A stretch of DNA of 30,069 nucleotides from JAFGCL01 sp964492335 (GCA_964492335.1 CAZBJX010000024.1:1-30069), one strand, 5' to 3'. Counted from the stretch's first letter, positions 1-7,013 are shown. Program-made: numbers and translations. The notes: generated from the sequence alone by a model not told the origin.

Positions 1-152
1 GCAAGATGGTAAGGGACCGGCCCCGCGACACGAGCGAGGGTCGCCCTGGGCCCGCGGGCGGGCGGGGCGGCTTCGGCGGAGGCCGGGGCGGCCGGGGCGG
101 CTGCGGCGGCGGCCAGGGCGGCCGCGGCGGCGGGAAGAGCCGCCGCTACTAG
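1..152 (+). CDS. C-terminal fragment of a Gly/Arg-rich protein (partial, start outside window)
   Basis: An open frame runs from the window edge to a TAG at 150-152. It encodes a short basic and acidic stretch, then a Gly/Arg-rich tail of repeated RGG/GGR units ending in KSRRY. Tails of this kind occur at the C-terminus of bacterial RRM-type RNA-binding proteins and some DEAD-box helicases, where they bind RNA non-specifically. No folded domain is visible in what remains, so the family cannot be named. An ATG at codon 2 of the fragment would allow a tiny free-standing protein of about 48 residues, but no upstream sequence is available to judge that. The composition (long GGC/GGG runs) could also be low-complexity noise in a GC-rich genome; the clean stop followed by a new gene at 210 argues mildly for a real 3' end. 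Confidence 0.45.
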   Translation, partial: KMVRDRPRDTSEGRPGPAGGRGGFGGGRGGRGGCGGGQGGRGGGKSRRY

Positions 153-209
153 CCTCTACACCGGGCCTCGGGAGAGGCACAGCGCCGGTCTGCGGCGCAC
201 CGATACGAG

Positions 210-1244
210 ATGGAGGCCGGTCCACGAAAGATAGCCCCGGGGACCCACCTGGTGGAGGTCCCCTTCATGCTCGGGCTCAAGCCCGGGGATAAGGAGTCCG
301 TAACCCTCTGCTACCTGGTGCAAGAGAAGTCCGGCTGGCTGCTGGTGGACAGCGGCTACAACGACGGCGCTTCCTTCGACCACCTGGTCCGCCAGCTCGA
401 CCTGCTTGGCATCCCGTTCAACCAGCTCCGGTGGCTGGTGCTCACCCACTATCACCCCGACCACAGCGGCCTGGCCCACCGCATCCGGGCCGCTTCAGGG
501 GCACAGGTCATCATGCACCAGCAAGACTGGGATGTCCTGCGGGCCACGGTCAGCTCCTCCGAGATGTGGAATATACACGGCATGATGCCCTGGATCCGCG
601 CCCAGGGAGTCCCGGAGACGGAGCTGGAGGGCTTCTTCCAGACCGCCTCGGGGGGCCGGGACCTGTTTCCCAGGGGGCTCCAGCCGGACATCCTCCTCCG
701 GGGAGAGACAAACCCGGTGGGCGACAGCGGCCGGCTGCAGGCCATGCTCACGGCGGGCCACACCCCCGGGCATATCTGCATCTATGACAGCCGGAACAGG
801 CTGTTCTTCTCCGGCGACCACATCCTGGTGGAGATCACCCCCCACATCTCGCCCAGCCACCTCACCAGCGAGGACCAGCTTGAGCAGTACCTGAGGTCCC
901 TGGAGAAGGTGCGTCCCCTGGAGGTAGACCTGGTCCTGCCCGCGCACGAGCGGCCCTTCTCCCACTTCCGGCGGCGCATAGACGAGATACTCCGGCACCA
1001 TGACGTGCGGCTCAGGGAGGTGGTGGCCGCCATGTCCGCCCGGGTGGTCACTCCTTGGGAGATCGCCAGCCTGGTAGAGTGGAACACCGGCCCCTGGGCC
1101 GACATGAATGCCACCAACCGGGTCCTGGCCGTGCGGGAGACGGTGGCCCACCTCCAGCTGCTGGAGCACCGCGGAGTGGTGGAGCGCGTGGACCGCGAGG
1201 GCCCCGCCGGCTACCGGATCTGCGCCGGCCCTGTCCACCCCTGA
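210..1244 (+). CDS. Metallo-beta-lactamase-fold hydrolase with C-terminal helical/winged-helix domain
   Basis: This 344-residue protein has the zinc-binding signature HYHPDH at residues 80-85, a further metal His in AGHTPGH (around 184), the bridging Asp in SGDH (about 203) and a distal His in LPAH. These are the five classic motifs of the glyoxalase II/LACTB2 branch of the superfamily. A C-terminal segment of about 90 residues after the fold resembles the winged-helix-like tail found on LACTB2-type and related MBL proteins. The family hydrolyses thioesters, phosphodiesters or lactones; the substrate cannot be told from sequence. The ATG at 210 has no strong Shine-Dalgarno sequence, only a weak ACGAG just before it. 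The gene stands alone, converging on the membrane protein that ends at 1279. No signal peptide, so probably cytoplasmic. Confidence 0.93.
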   Translation: MEAGPRKIAPGTHLVEVPFMLGLKPGDKESVTLCYLVQEKSGWLLVDSGYNDGASFDHLVRQLDLLGIPFNQLRWLVLTHYHPDHSGLAHRIRAASGAQVIMHQQDWDVLRATVSSSEMWNIHGMMPWIRAQGVPETELEGFFQTASGGRDLFPRGLQPDILLRGETNPVGDSGRLQAMLTAGHTPGHICIYDSRNRLFFSGDHILVEITPHISPSHLTSEDQLEQYLRSLEKVRPLEVDLVLPAHERPFSHFRRRIDEILRHHDVRLREVVAAMSARVVTPWEIASLVEWNTGPWADMNATNRVLAVRETVAHLQLLEHRGVVERVDREGPAGYRICAGPVHP

Positions 1245-1278
1245 CCCCGACGAACAACGGGCTGCACCCGGCTTTCGC

Positions 1279-2964
1279 TCAGGACGCCTGTGCCGGCGGG
1301 CTGCCGGCGTCTCCGGGCGCCACCGGCGGGCTGCCGGAGTCGCCGGGCGCCGCCGGCGCGCCGCCCGGGTCGGCCGAGACCAACGGCCCGTCCACTGCGT
1401 CCCCCGGCGTCATCGGCGGGCCGCCGGCTTCGGCCGGGGCCAGCCGCTGGCGCCTGCGGTCGAAGAAGTACCAGCCGATGGCAGCGGCCATCACCACCGC
1501 CGACACCACCGCGCAGATGATGAACTTGAGCTCCAGGCCCCAGATGAGGGTGTCGATGGCATTGTGGGCCATCTCGTCGCCCTTGTCCGCTATGACGATG
1601 CCCGCCTGGCTGGCATCCCGTCCCTCAGGGCGCTCCACGATCCGGTCGGGGATGGGCGCCACGGCGCCGGCGACCCCCACCGCTATGGCGAACACCAGGG
1701 AGACCGCCAGCAGCGTGCCGGCAGCCCAGAGGAGGCGCCCCTTCCAGCTCCGCCCCAGCAGCAACCCGGTCCCCACCAGCAGCAGAATGGAGACCAGCCA
1801 GAGGACCCACATCAGTATCCTGACCGTGTGTATGGCATGGCGGACCTTGTCGAAGTCCTCCTCCTTCTCGGCGGCCTGCATTCCCGTCCCGTCGTCCTCC
1901 GAGTCAAAAAGGTCCCGGAAGTTCTGGTCGGTTACCCGCGCCTGGTCCTCGACGATGAACTTGCGGACCTGGTCCAGCGCCTCGGCCGTGTCCTCCCCCA
2001 GCGCCTCCCTCATCTGATCGTTGTCAAATTCGTAGGTGGCCGGGATGCGGGCCATGACCTCCTGGTCCGCCGCCTGGGCGAAGCTTCGGCCCATCCGGTC
2101 CTCCAGGGCATCCTTGAACTGCTCATAGGTGTATTCCGCCGGCCGGCAGGCCGGAATGCTGCCCTCGGGCAGGGACTGAAGCTGGGCCAGGAACTCCATC
2201 ACCGTGCATGATGCTGGTATGGCATCGAAACTGCTATGGAGCTTGTCCTCCACCAGCTGGTTGACGGCCGTGGCCGCCTGAGATTTGACCGACGCCAGAT
2301 CGATGACCAGGGCCAGGCTGCCCACATCACCCTTGACGTAGTCCCCCATGACGCCGACCATGTCCTTGAACCAGCCCAGGACCTCTGACTGCGCCCGGGG
2401 CATGGATTGGGTCACCGCGCCCCTGATCTCCTCGTGAGACAGCCTGATGCCATAGGGCAGCTGCGCTCCATTGGCCAGCTGCTCGGTCACGGCGGGCGCC
2501 ATGAGGTCCTCGGTGACGTAGCTGTACATCTGGTCCCCGTGACGGTCGACGACGCCGTTGACGCCCTCGACCATGGGGTCAATGCGCTCCTTCAGCGCGA
2601 CAATGACGGCGAAGGTGTCCCGGTCGCCCACCAGGTAGGGGACCACCTGCCCGGTGGCGCCCTCGAAGGTGCTCTTAAGCCAGGCCGCGGGGAAGGCCTG
2701 CTCTATGACCCCCGCCATGTCCTGCCGCATCTCCGCGGCATCAAGGGGGAAGCCCGTCGGGCTCTCCTCCCCGATCTCGGCGAGCATCGCCGGCGTCAGC
2801 TCCCGGTGCGCCCAGTCATAGACACCCGCCTGCTCCATCTGACCGTTGTAGAAGCCGGCGCTGCCCACCGTGCCGCTCACATGAGCGAGCAGCATGGCCG
2901 CCAGGAAGGTGATGACGAACAAGAATATTGCCGGGACCGCCAGGACCCTTCTTACCCAGATCAT
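1279..2964 (-). CDS. Unrecognised four-helix membrane protein with large extracytoplasmic domain
   Basis: I do not recognise this 561-residue protein. It has one hydrophobic helix at the very N-terminus (about residues 7-30), a soluble domain of roughly 350 residues, then two helices (about 383-404 and 411-435), a short loop and a fourth helix (about 480-500) followed by basic residues. The topology suggests that the large middle domain is outside the membrane. It contains two cysteines about 20 residues apart (SCTV and PACR) that could form a disulfide. The C-terminus is a Pro/Ala/Gly/Asp-rich tail built of 10-residue repeats. The start is supported by GGTGGAGGTG seven bases upstream of the ATG at 2964. 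It appears monocistronic. Similar anonymous proteins exist in actinobacterial and chloroflexal genomes, but I can assign no function. Confidence 0.85.
   Translation of the reverse strand: MIWVRRVLAVPAIFLFVITFLAAMLLAHVSGTVGSAGFYNGQMEQAGVYDWAHRELTPAMLAEIGEESPTGFPLDAAEMRQDMAGVIEQAFPAAWLKSTFEGATGQVVPYLVGDRDTFAVIVALKERIDPMVEGVNGVVDRHGDQMYSYVTEDLMAPAVTEQLANGAQLPYGIRLSHEEIRGAVTQSMPRAQSEVLGWFKDMVGVMGDYVKGDVGSLALVIDLASVKSQAATAVNQLVEDKLHSSFDAIPASCTVMEFLAQLQSLPEGSIPACRPAEYTYEQFKDALEDRMGRSFAQAADQEVMARIPATYEFDNDQMREALGEDTAEALDQVRKFIVEDQARVTDQNFRDLFDSEDDGTGMQAAEKEEDFDKVRHAIHTVRILMWVLWLVSILLLVGTGLLLGRSWKGRLLWAAGTLLAVSLVFAIAVGVAGAVAPIPDRIVERPEGRDASQAGIVIADKGDEMAHNAIDTLIWGLELKFIICAVVSAVVMAAAIGWYFFDRRRQRLAPAEAGGPPMTPGDAVDGPLVSADPGGAPAAPGDSGSPPVAPGDAGSPPAQAS
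1293..1382 (-). repeat. Three tandem 30-bp units encoding the Pro/Gly tail of the membrane protein
   Basis: Units begin at 1293, 1323 and 1353. The first two are nearly identical (CCGGCGGGCTGCCGG and following); the third is degenerate. On the minus strand each encodes ten residues of the type GSPPVAPGDA. The period is a multiple of three, so copy-number change keeps the frame. Confidence 0.8.
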
Positions 2965-3233
2965 GCGCGCACCTCCACCCGATAGCTGGCGTTCAGCATA
3001 AGGGCCACCCCTTGCCAGTGCGTCTCAAAGGTCCCATTTCGCGTCACAGAATGGTCATTGAAGCCGCCCGTCAGCCAGAATCTACCCTTTCCACGGCCGC
3101 CTGGCAAGCCCCTGTCCGGGCGGTCGTTGGCCGGCGGAAGAAGCGTGGCCAGTCAGCGCGCATGCCCCGAGCGGCTCTCCACTGAGGGAGCCACGCGACC
3201 CGGATATACTCCGCAACGGTGGCAGACAGGGCC
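2965..3233. other. Gene-free divergent intergenic region between membrane protein and cooS-like gene
   Basis: This spacer of about 270 bp separates two divergently transcribed genes. The left end holds the Shine-Dalgarno of the minus-strand membrane protein; the right end runs into the promoter at 3234-3262. Short open frames cross it, but none has a recognisable protein or ribosome-binding site. I see no structured RNA or repeat. Confidence 0.6.
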
Positions 3234-3262
3234 TTGACGGCTGCGCCCGCAGATTCTAGTAT
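3234..3262 (+). promoter_or_regulatory. Sigma70-type promoter of the cooS-like operon
   Basis: TTGACG (3234-3239) lies 17 bp from TAGTAT (3257-3262). Predicted transcription starts near 3269, leaving a leader of about 27 nt that contains GGGGAGGA (3283-3290) before the ATG at 3296. The promoter rules out an in-frame GTG at 3263 as the start. Confidence 0.65.
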
Positions 3263-3295
3263 GTGGCAGCGGCGCCGGAAACGGGGAGGAATGGA

Positions 3296-5194
3296 ATGGA
3301 GAACAGGATCTCGCACCACGAGTCGATCAACCGCATGTACCAGCGGCTCAAGAAGGACGGGATGAACACCATCTGGGACCGCTACCAGGCCCAGGGTCTG
3401 GGCGATCCCGACAAGCGTTGCCCTTTCTGCCAGGCAGGTGTGCGCTGCGACCTGTGCTCCAACGGGCCCTGCCGGGCCGATGCCGCCAGAGACAAGAGGG
3501 GCGTCTGCGGCATCACCGCCGACGGCATGGCCATGCGCATGATGCTGATGCGCAACATCCTGGGGGCCTCGACCTATCACTACCACACCGAGCAGACCAT
3601 CAGGACCCTGCGGGCCACCGCCAGGGGGCAGACGCCCTTCCGCATCGCCGAGCCCGAGAAGCTGCGGACGTTCGCCGGGAGGCTGGGGCTGGACACTTCC
3701 GGAGCGGACAGCGATATCGCCCTGCGGCTCTGCGACTTCGCCGAAGCGGACTTCGCCCGCAAGGCGGACGAGCCCAGCCTGATCGTCGCGGCGCTGGCCC
3801 CCGGGGAGCGCCAGGAGACGTGGCGGAAGCTGGACATTTTCCCCGGGGGCTTCCACGGGGAGATCATGCGCTGCACCAGCTCCTGCCTGACCAACGTGGA
3901 CGGCTACTACGTCAGCCTGGCCCTCAAGGCCATGCGGCTGGGGGTGGCCATGGCCTACCAGAGCCAGATTATCAACGAGTACTGCCAGGATGTGCTCTTC
4001 GGCATACCCCGGCCGCACCCCATGCGCGTCGACCTGGGGGTGCTCGACCCCGACTACGTCAACGTCCTGCCCAACGGGCACGAGCCCTTCCTGGGCTTCG
4101 CCATGGTCCAGCTGGCCCGTCAGGCGCAGTGGCAGGAGAAGGCCCGGGCGGCCGGCGCCCGGGGCCTGCGCGTCATCGCCAACATCGAGACCGGGCAGGA
4201 GATGATCCAGCGCTGGCCCATGGATGATACCTTCTACGGCTTCACCGGGAACTGGATCGCGCAGGAGGCGGTGCTGGGCAGCGGCTGCGTGGATCTGTTT
4301 GCCTGCGACATGAATTGCTCCATGCCCGTCGATCCCCTCTACGCCGCCAAGTACAAGTTCAGGCTGGTCCCGGTGAGCGACCTGGTGTCCTTCGAAGGGG
4401 TCACCGACCGGATCGACTACCGTCCGGCCCAGGCCGCGGAGCAGGCGGCCCGGCTGCTGCAGATGGCCATCGACAACTTCAAGGAGCGCCGCTCGTCCGT
4501 GGAGCCAGTGGCCGGGTTGCCCGTGACGGAGGCCGTGGTCGGCTTCTCCACCGAGAGCATCCTGACGGCCCTCGGCGGCAGCCTGGACCCCCTGCTCGAG
4601 GCCATCAAGGCCGGTGCCCTGCGGGGGGTGGCCGGGCTGGTCTCCTGCACCACGCTGCGGGACCACGGCCAGGACGTGCACACGGTGCGCGTGGCCCGGG
4701 AGCTCATCAAGCGGGACGTCCTGGTGCTGGCCATGGGCTGTGGCAACGGCGCCCTGCAGGTGGCCGGGCTCTGCTCCCTGGAGGCGAAGAGGTTCGCCGG
4801 CCCGGGACTGACGGCCATTTGCGAGAAGCTGGGTGTGCCGCCGGTACTGAGTTACGGCACCTGCACGGACACCGGCCGCATCGCTGACCTGCTGGCGGCC
4901 ATCTCCGGCGCTCTGGGCGGCGTGCCGGTGGCCGACCTGCCAGTGGTGGCGGCGGCCCCGGAGTACATGGAGCAGAAGGCCACCATCGACGCCGTCTTCG
5001 CCCTGGCCTTCGGACTGTACACCTACGTCAACCCGGTCCCCACGATTACCGGAGGGCCCAACCTGGTGAAGCTGCTGACCCAGGACTGCGCCCAGGTGAC
5101 CGGGGGCCTGCTCAACATAGAGACGGATTATGTCAAGGCCGTGGACGGCATGCTGGTCCACATCGAGGCTAAGCGGCAGAAGCTGGGCATCTGA
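3296..5194 (+). CDS. cooS: Deviant CooS-family protein (CooS-V-like; Cys-to-Glu at the C-cluster)
   Basis: At 632 residues this has the full length and fold signature of anaerobic Ni-CO dehydrogenase catalytic subunits. B-cluster cysteines are C51, C54, C59 and C71; a CPFC pair (C42, C45) would hold the dimer-bridging D-cluster. C-cluster ligands are conserved as H262 (NGHEP), C341 (DMNC), C451 (LVSC), C482 (AMGC) and C523 (YGTC), and the catalytic Lys is K561 (EQKA). The canonical CCTGNE motif, however, reads IETGQE, so the ligand cysteine is Glu298. The proton-relay histidine ladder is largely lost: Tyr94 and Gln100 stand where histidines are usual, and only His97 remains. Proteins lacking a canonical C-cluster cysteine (CooS-V of Carboxydothermus) are reported to hold an Fe-S-O hybrid cluster and not to oxidise CO. 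No cooF, cooC or acs genes are near. Start chosen for GGGGAGGA five bases upstream. Confidence 0.93.
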   Translation: MENRISHHESINRMYQRLKKDGMNTIWDRYQAQGLGDPDKRCPFCQAGVRCDLCSNGPCRADAARDKRGVCGITADGMAMRMMLMRNILGASTYHYHTEQTIRTLRATARGQTPFRIAEPEKLRTFAGRLGLDTSGADSDIALRLCDFAEADFARKADEPSLIVAALAPGERQETWRKLDIFPGGFHGEIMRCTSSCLTNVDGYYVSLALKAMRLGVAMAYQSQIINEYCQDVLFGIPRPHPMRVDLGVLDPDYVNVLPNGHEPFLGFAMVQLARQAQWQEKARAAGARGLRVIANIETGQEMIQRWPMDDTFYGFTGNWIAQEAVLGSGCVDLFACDMNCSMPVDPLYAAKYKFRLVPVSDLVSFEGVTDRIDYRPAQAAEQAARLLQMAIDNFKERRSSVEPVAGLPVTEAVVGFSTESILTALGGSLDPLLEAIKAGALRGVAGLVSCTTLRDHGQDVHTVRVARELIKRDVLVLAMGCGNGALQVAGLCSLEAKRFAGPGLTAICEKLGVPPVLSYGTCTDTGRIADLLAAISGALGGVPVADLPVVAAAPEYMEQKATIDAVFALAFGLYTYVNPVPTITGGPNLVKLLTQDCAQVTGGLLNIETDYVKAVDGMLVHIEAKRQKLGI

Positions 5195-5204
5195 GGAGGA
5201 TGCT

Positions 5205-5552
5205 ATGGCGAAGAAGGAGAAAGCGCGAGACACCAGGAAGGTGGAGATAGTCTACTGCGACCAGTGAGGGTTCCTCCGTGCGGCCACCGGTCTGGCGGCC
5301 GTGATCAAGAGCGAGTTCGGCTGGGAAGCAAGTCTCCGGAAGGGGCCGGTCGGGCTCTTCGACGTGTATGTCGACGAAGCCATCATCTTCACCAACCGCA
5401 GGCAAAGTGGCCGTCTGCCGCCGGACGATGAGATCGTCCGGCGGATCCGTGAGCACCTGGCAAGGTCAGCCCGGCCGCCGGGAGGCGGAGGCCAGAAGGA
5501 CGCGGGCAAGGCGGATGAGACCCGGGCCGCCTCAGGAGGCAGTTGCGGCTGA
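5205..5552 (+). CDS. SelW/Rdx-family selenoprotein with in-frame TGA (Sec21)
   Basis: The frame from ATG 5205 meets TGA at 5265-5267 and continues to a second TGA at 5550-5552, giving 115 residues if the first is selenocysteine. The context VEIVYC-DQ-U-GFLRAA is the Rdx (SelW/SelT/SelH) redox signature: beta-strand, CxxU (C18, U21), Gly, then helix. It is followed by a GLFDVYVD strand, AIIFTNRR, and a closing helix DDEIVRRIREHL, matching the thioredoxin-like SelW fold from end to end on both sides of the TGA. A low-complexity tail ends GGSCG with Cys114. GGAGGA (5195-5200) lies directly before the ATG, ten bases after the cooS-like stop, so the two genes are co-transcribed. A hairpin of bacterial-SECIS type follows the TGA. 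Standard gene callers would truncate or miss it. The alternative, a nonsense mutation of a CxxC protein, cannot be wholly excluded. Confidence 0.88.
5268..5303 (+). promoter_or_regulatory. Candidate bacterial SECIS element
   Basis: Directly 3' of the in-frame TGA, bases 5279-5288 pair with 5294-5303 (ten positions including two G-U pairs and one A-C mismatch) around the 5-nt loop GGTCT (5289-5293). The loop begins with two G residues and lies 21 nt after the TGA. Bacterial SECIS elements typically have a small apical loop with an early G about 16-37 nt from the UGA, so this fits. It would recruit SelB with Sec-tRNA to the ribosome. Confidence 0.7.
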
Positions 5553-5659
5553 GGATCCTGGTCCACAGCCGCTGGTGACAGCGGCACGGAATTCCGGCGC
5601 CCGATACCAGGCTCACTCCGATCTCCGCGGGATTAGTGCACCGGGAGGCTGAGGGCTGA

Positions 5660-6577
5660 ATGGGTAAGGTTCGTCGGATCGTGTCCAACAGGTGGGTGGT
5701 GCTGGCGGCCCGGCTGCTGCTGGGGGGCGTCTTCCTGGCCTCCGCCATCGGCAAGCTGCAGCACCCGGCGCTCTTCGTGGACACCGTGGTGGACTACGGC
5801 CTGCTGCCCGATGGCCTGGCCCGGTTCTACAGTGCGGTGCTGCCCTGGGCCGAACTGGCCGTCGGCGTCTCCCTGGTCCTGGGGCTGCTCTCGGTCGCAG
5901 CGGCGGCGGTGGGCGGGGGCATGACAGTCAGTTTCGCCATCGCCGGCATCCACAGCCTGATCAACCCCGAAGACGTGCCAACCACCTGCGGATGCTTCGG
6001 CGACATCGTGTCCCTGGGCCACTCCCAGTCGCTGGCCGTGGACGCGGGCATGCTGATGGCAGCTGCGATGATCATAGCGGGCTGGCGCAGCGCCGACGAC
6101 CCGGGAGCGATGTGGGCCCTGAAGCGGATTGCCCGGGGCCACCCCGCCTGGCTGTCGCCGGCCCTGAAGCTGGCCGGGGTGACGGTCCTGACCCTGACCC
6201 TGGGGCTGGCCATTACGGCCACCAGCGACGCACCGAAGAATGGGCCGGTGACGGACAAACCCCGCCTGCTGTACTTCTGGAACGGCTGCCCCGACTGCTA
6301 CGGGCCGGAGGTGGAGCAGGTGGAATCGCTGCAGCCCGAGCATGGCGACAGGGTGGAGTTCGTGGAGATCGACTACCTGCGCGACCCCTCCAGCCTGAGC
6401 CAGTACGGCGTCTCGGAAGACGAGTTCACCGTCCTGCTCCTGGCCCGGGACCGCTCCACCGGGCAGTACCACGAATACGCCCGCTACGCCGGCCACGTGC
6501 AAGCCGGGACCTTCAACCTGGCAGCCATACGGGACGGCCTGGAGGCCATGCTCAGCCAGGATGAACAGGCGTCATGA
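5660..6577 (+). CDS. MauE/DoxX-like membrane protein fused to a thioredoxin-like domain
   Basis: The first 190 residues form four or five membrane helices with the MauE/DoxX pattern, an early Gly-Lys (IGKL) after helix one and a CGCFG motif at residues 110-114, as in MauE proteins linked to disulfide metabolism. A soluble domain follows with CPDC at 210-213 in a thioredoxin-like strand-loop-helix context (LLYFWNGCPDC). Together these suggest electron or thiol transfer across the membrane to an extracytoplasmic or cytoplasmic thioredoxin-like partner; the direction cannot be told. The gene lies 107 bp after the selenoprotein on the same strand, and its stop overlaps the next ATG (ATGA at 6574-6577). 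GGGAGG about 11 bases upstream supports the ATG at 5660. Its redox character fits with the neighbouring SelW-type protein. Confidence 0.85.
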   Translation: MGKVRRIVSNRWVVLAARLLLGGVFLASAIGKLQHPALFVDTVVDYGLLPDGLARFYSAVLPWAELAVGVSLVLGLLSVAAAAVGGGMTVSFAIAGIHSLINPEDVPTTCGCFGDIVSLGHSQSLAVDAGMLMAAAMIIAGWRSADDPGAMWALKRIARGHPAWLSPALKLAGVTVLTLTLGLAITATSDAPKNGPVTDKPRLLYFWNGCPDCYGPEVEQVESLQPEHGDRVEFVEIDYLRDPSSLSQYGVSEDEFTVLLLARDRSTGQYHEYARYAGHVQAGTFNLAAIRDGLEAMLSQDEQAS

Positions 6578-6868
6578 CCGGCCGGCTCTCCTTCCTCGAT
6601 CGCTTTCTGACCCTCTGGATATTCCTGGCCGTGGCCGTCGGCGTCACGCCGGGGCATTTCGTGCCCGGCGTCTCCGATCTCATCGACAGGCTCTCCGTGG
6701 AGACGACCTCGATCCCCATCGCCGTCGGCCTGATCCTGATGATGTATCTCTGTGATCGTGCTGCCCGGCCACTTCGGCCAGCAGGGTACCGACGTGGACG
6801 TCACCATCGGCGAGATCGCCCGGAGCGTCCTGGTCTACCCGGGGATTCCCTTTTGTTTGTTTAGCTAA
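6574..6868 (+). pseudogene. Decayed ACR3-type arsenite efflux permease
   Basis: The first 57 or so residues match the N-terminus of ACR3 (LSFLDRFLTLWIFLA, then TTSIPIAVGLILMMY). At about 6750 the frame breaks. In the +1 frame the sequence resumes with a segment from much later in ACR3 (VLPGHFGQQGT, then IGEIARSVLVYPGIPF), after which it runs into stops at 6862-6868. A large internal part and the whole C-terminal half are missing, so no transporter can be made. The ATG overlaps the stop of the preceding gene, showing that it was once the last gene of this operon. Identification rests on recognisable family motifs in both pieces; the exact deletion end points need alignment to an intact homologue. 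Confidence 0.8.
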
Positions 6869-6870
6869 AC
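6859..6870. repeat. Perfect 12-bp palindrome GTTTAGCTAAAC at the end of the acr3 remnant
   Basis: The self-complementary GTTTAGCTAAAC sits in a short A/T-rich patch (about 6845-6878) that is unlike the surrounding GC-rich DNA, exactly where the acr3 homology stops. It could be an operator, a recombination scar or chance. Confidence 0.5.
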
Positions 6871-6932
6871 ATTCTCCTGAACACGGGCCGGCCAACCCGG
6901 GTGACCGTTTCCGTTCCGGCGCACCAGACGAA

Positions 6933-6959
6933 GAGCGGCAGGCTTGAAGCCTGCCGCTC
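6933..6959. terminator. 11-bp perfect hairpin between convergent transcription units
   Basis: GAGCGGCAGGC (6933-6943) pairs perfectly with 6949-6959 around the loop TTGAA. It lies between the plus-strand acr3 remnant and the minus-strand crotonase, the expected place for a bidirectional terminator. Neither side has a T-tract, so classic rho-independent action is uncertain. Confidence 0.5.
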
Positions 6960-7013
6960 GGCGGTCCGCCTTTCGGATGCCCGGCCCTGTCCGTCGCGGG
7001 CGGGCCGCACCCG

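Noticed and set aside
60..135. GGC-rich tandem repeat as a microsatellite
   Set aside because: It is in frame with the Gly/Arg-rich coding tail and irregular in period, so it is better explained as coding sequence.
3263..3295. GTG start 11 codons upstream for the cooS-like gene
   Set aside because: It overlaps the -10 element of the promoter and has no Shine-Dalgarno; ATG 3296 has GGGGAGGA at the right distance.
3071..5233. 720-codon open frame on the minus strand opposite the cooS-like gene
   Set aside because: It is a shadow frame of a GC-rich gene: no recognisable motifs, strongly biased composition, and the plus strand encodes a full CooS fold.
5265..5267. TGA as a true stop, making the SelW gene a pseudogene
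   Set aside because: The stop sits precisely at the redox position of the family, a SECIS-like hairpin follows, and no other damage is seen in the frame. Still listed as the main alternative.
5301..5552. Separate 83-codon gene starting with GTG after the selenocysteine TGA
   Set aside because: It begins in the middle of the SelW fold, lacks the CxxU strand, and has no ribosome-binding site. It is the downstream part of the selenoprotein.
6933..6959. Strong rho-independent terminator
   Set aside because: The hairpin is perfect but no T-run follows on either strand, so it is kept only as a tentative terminator.
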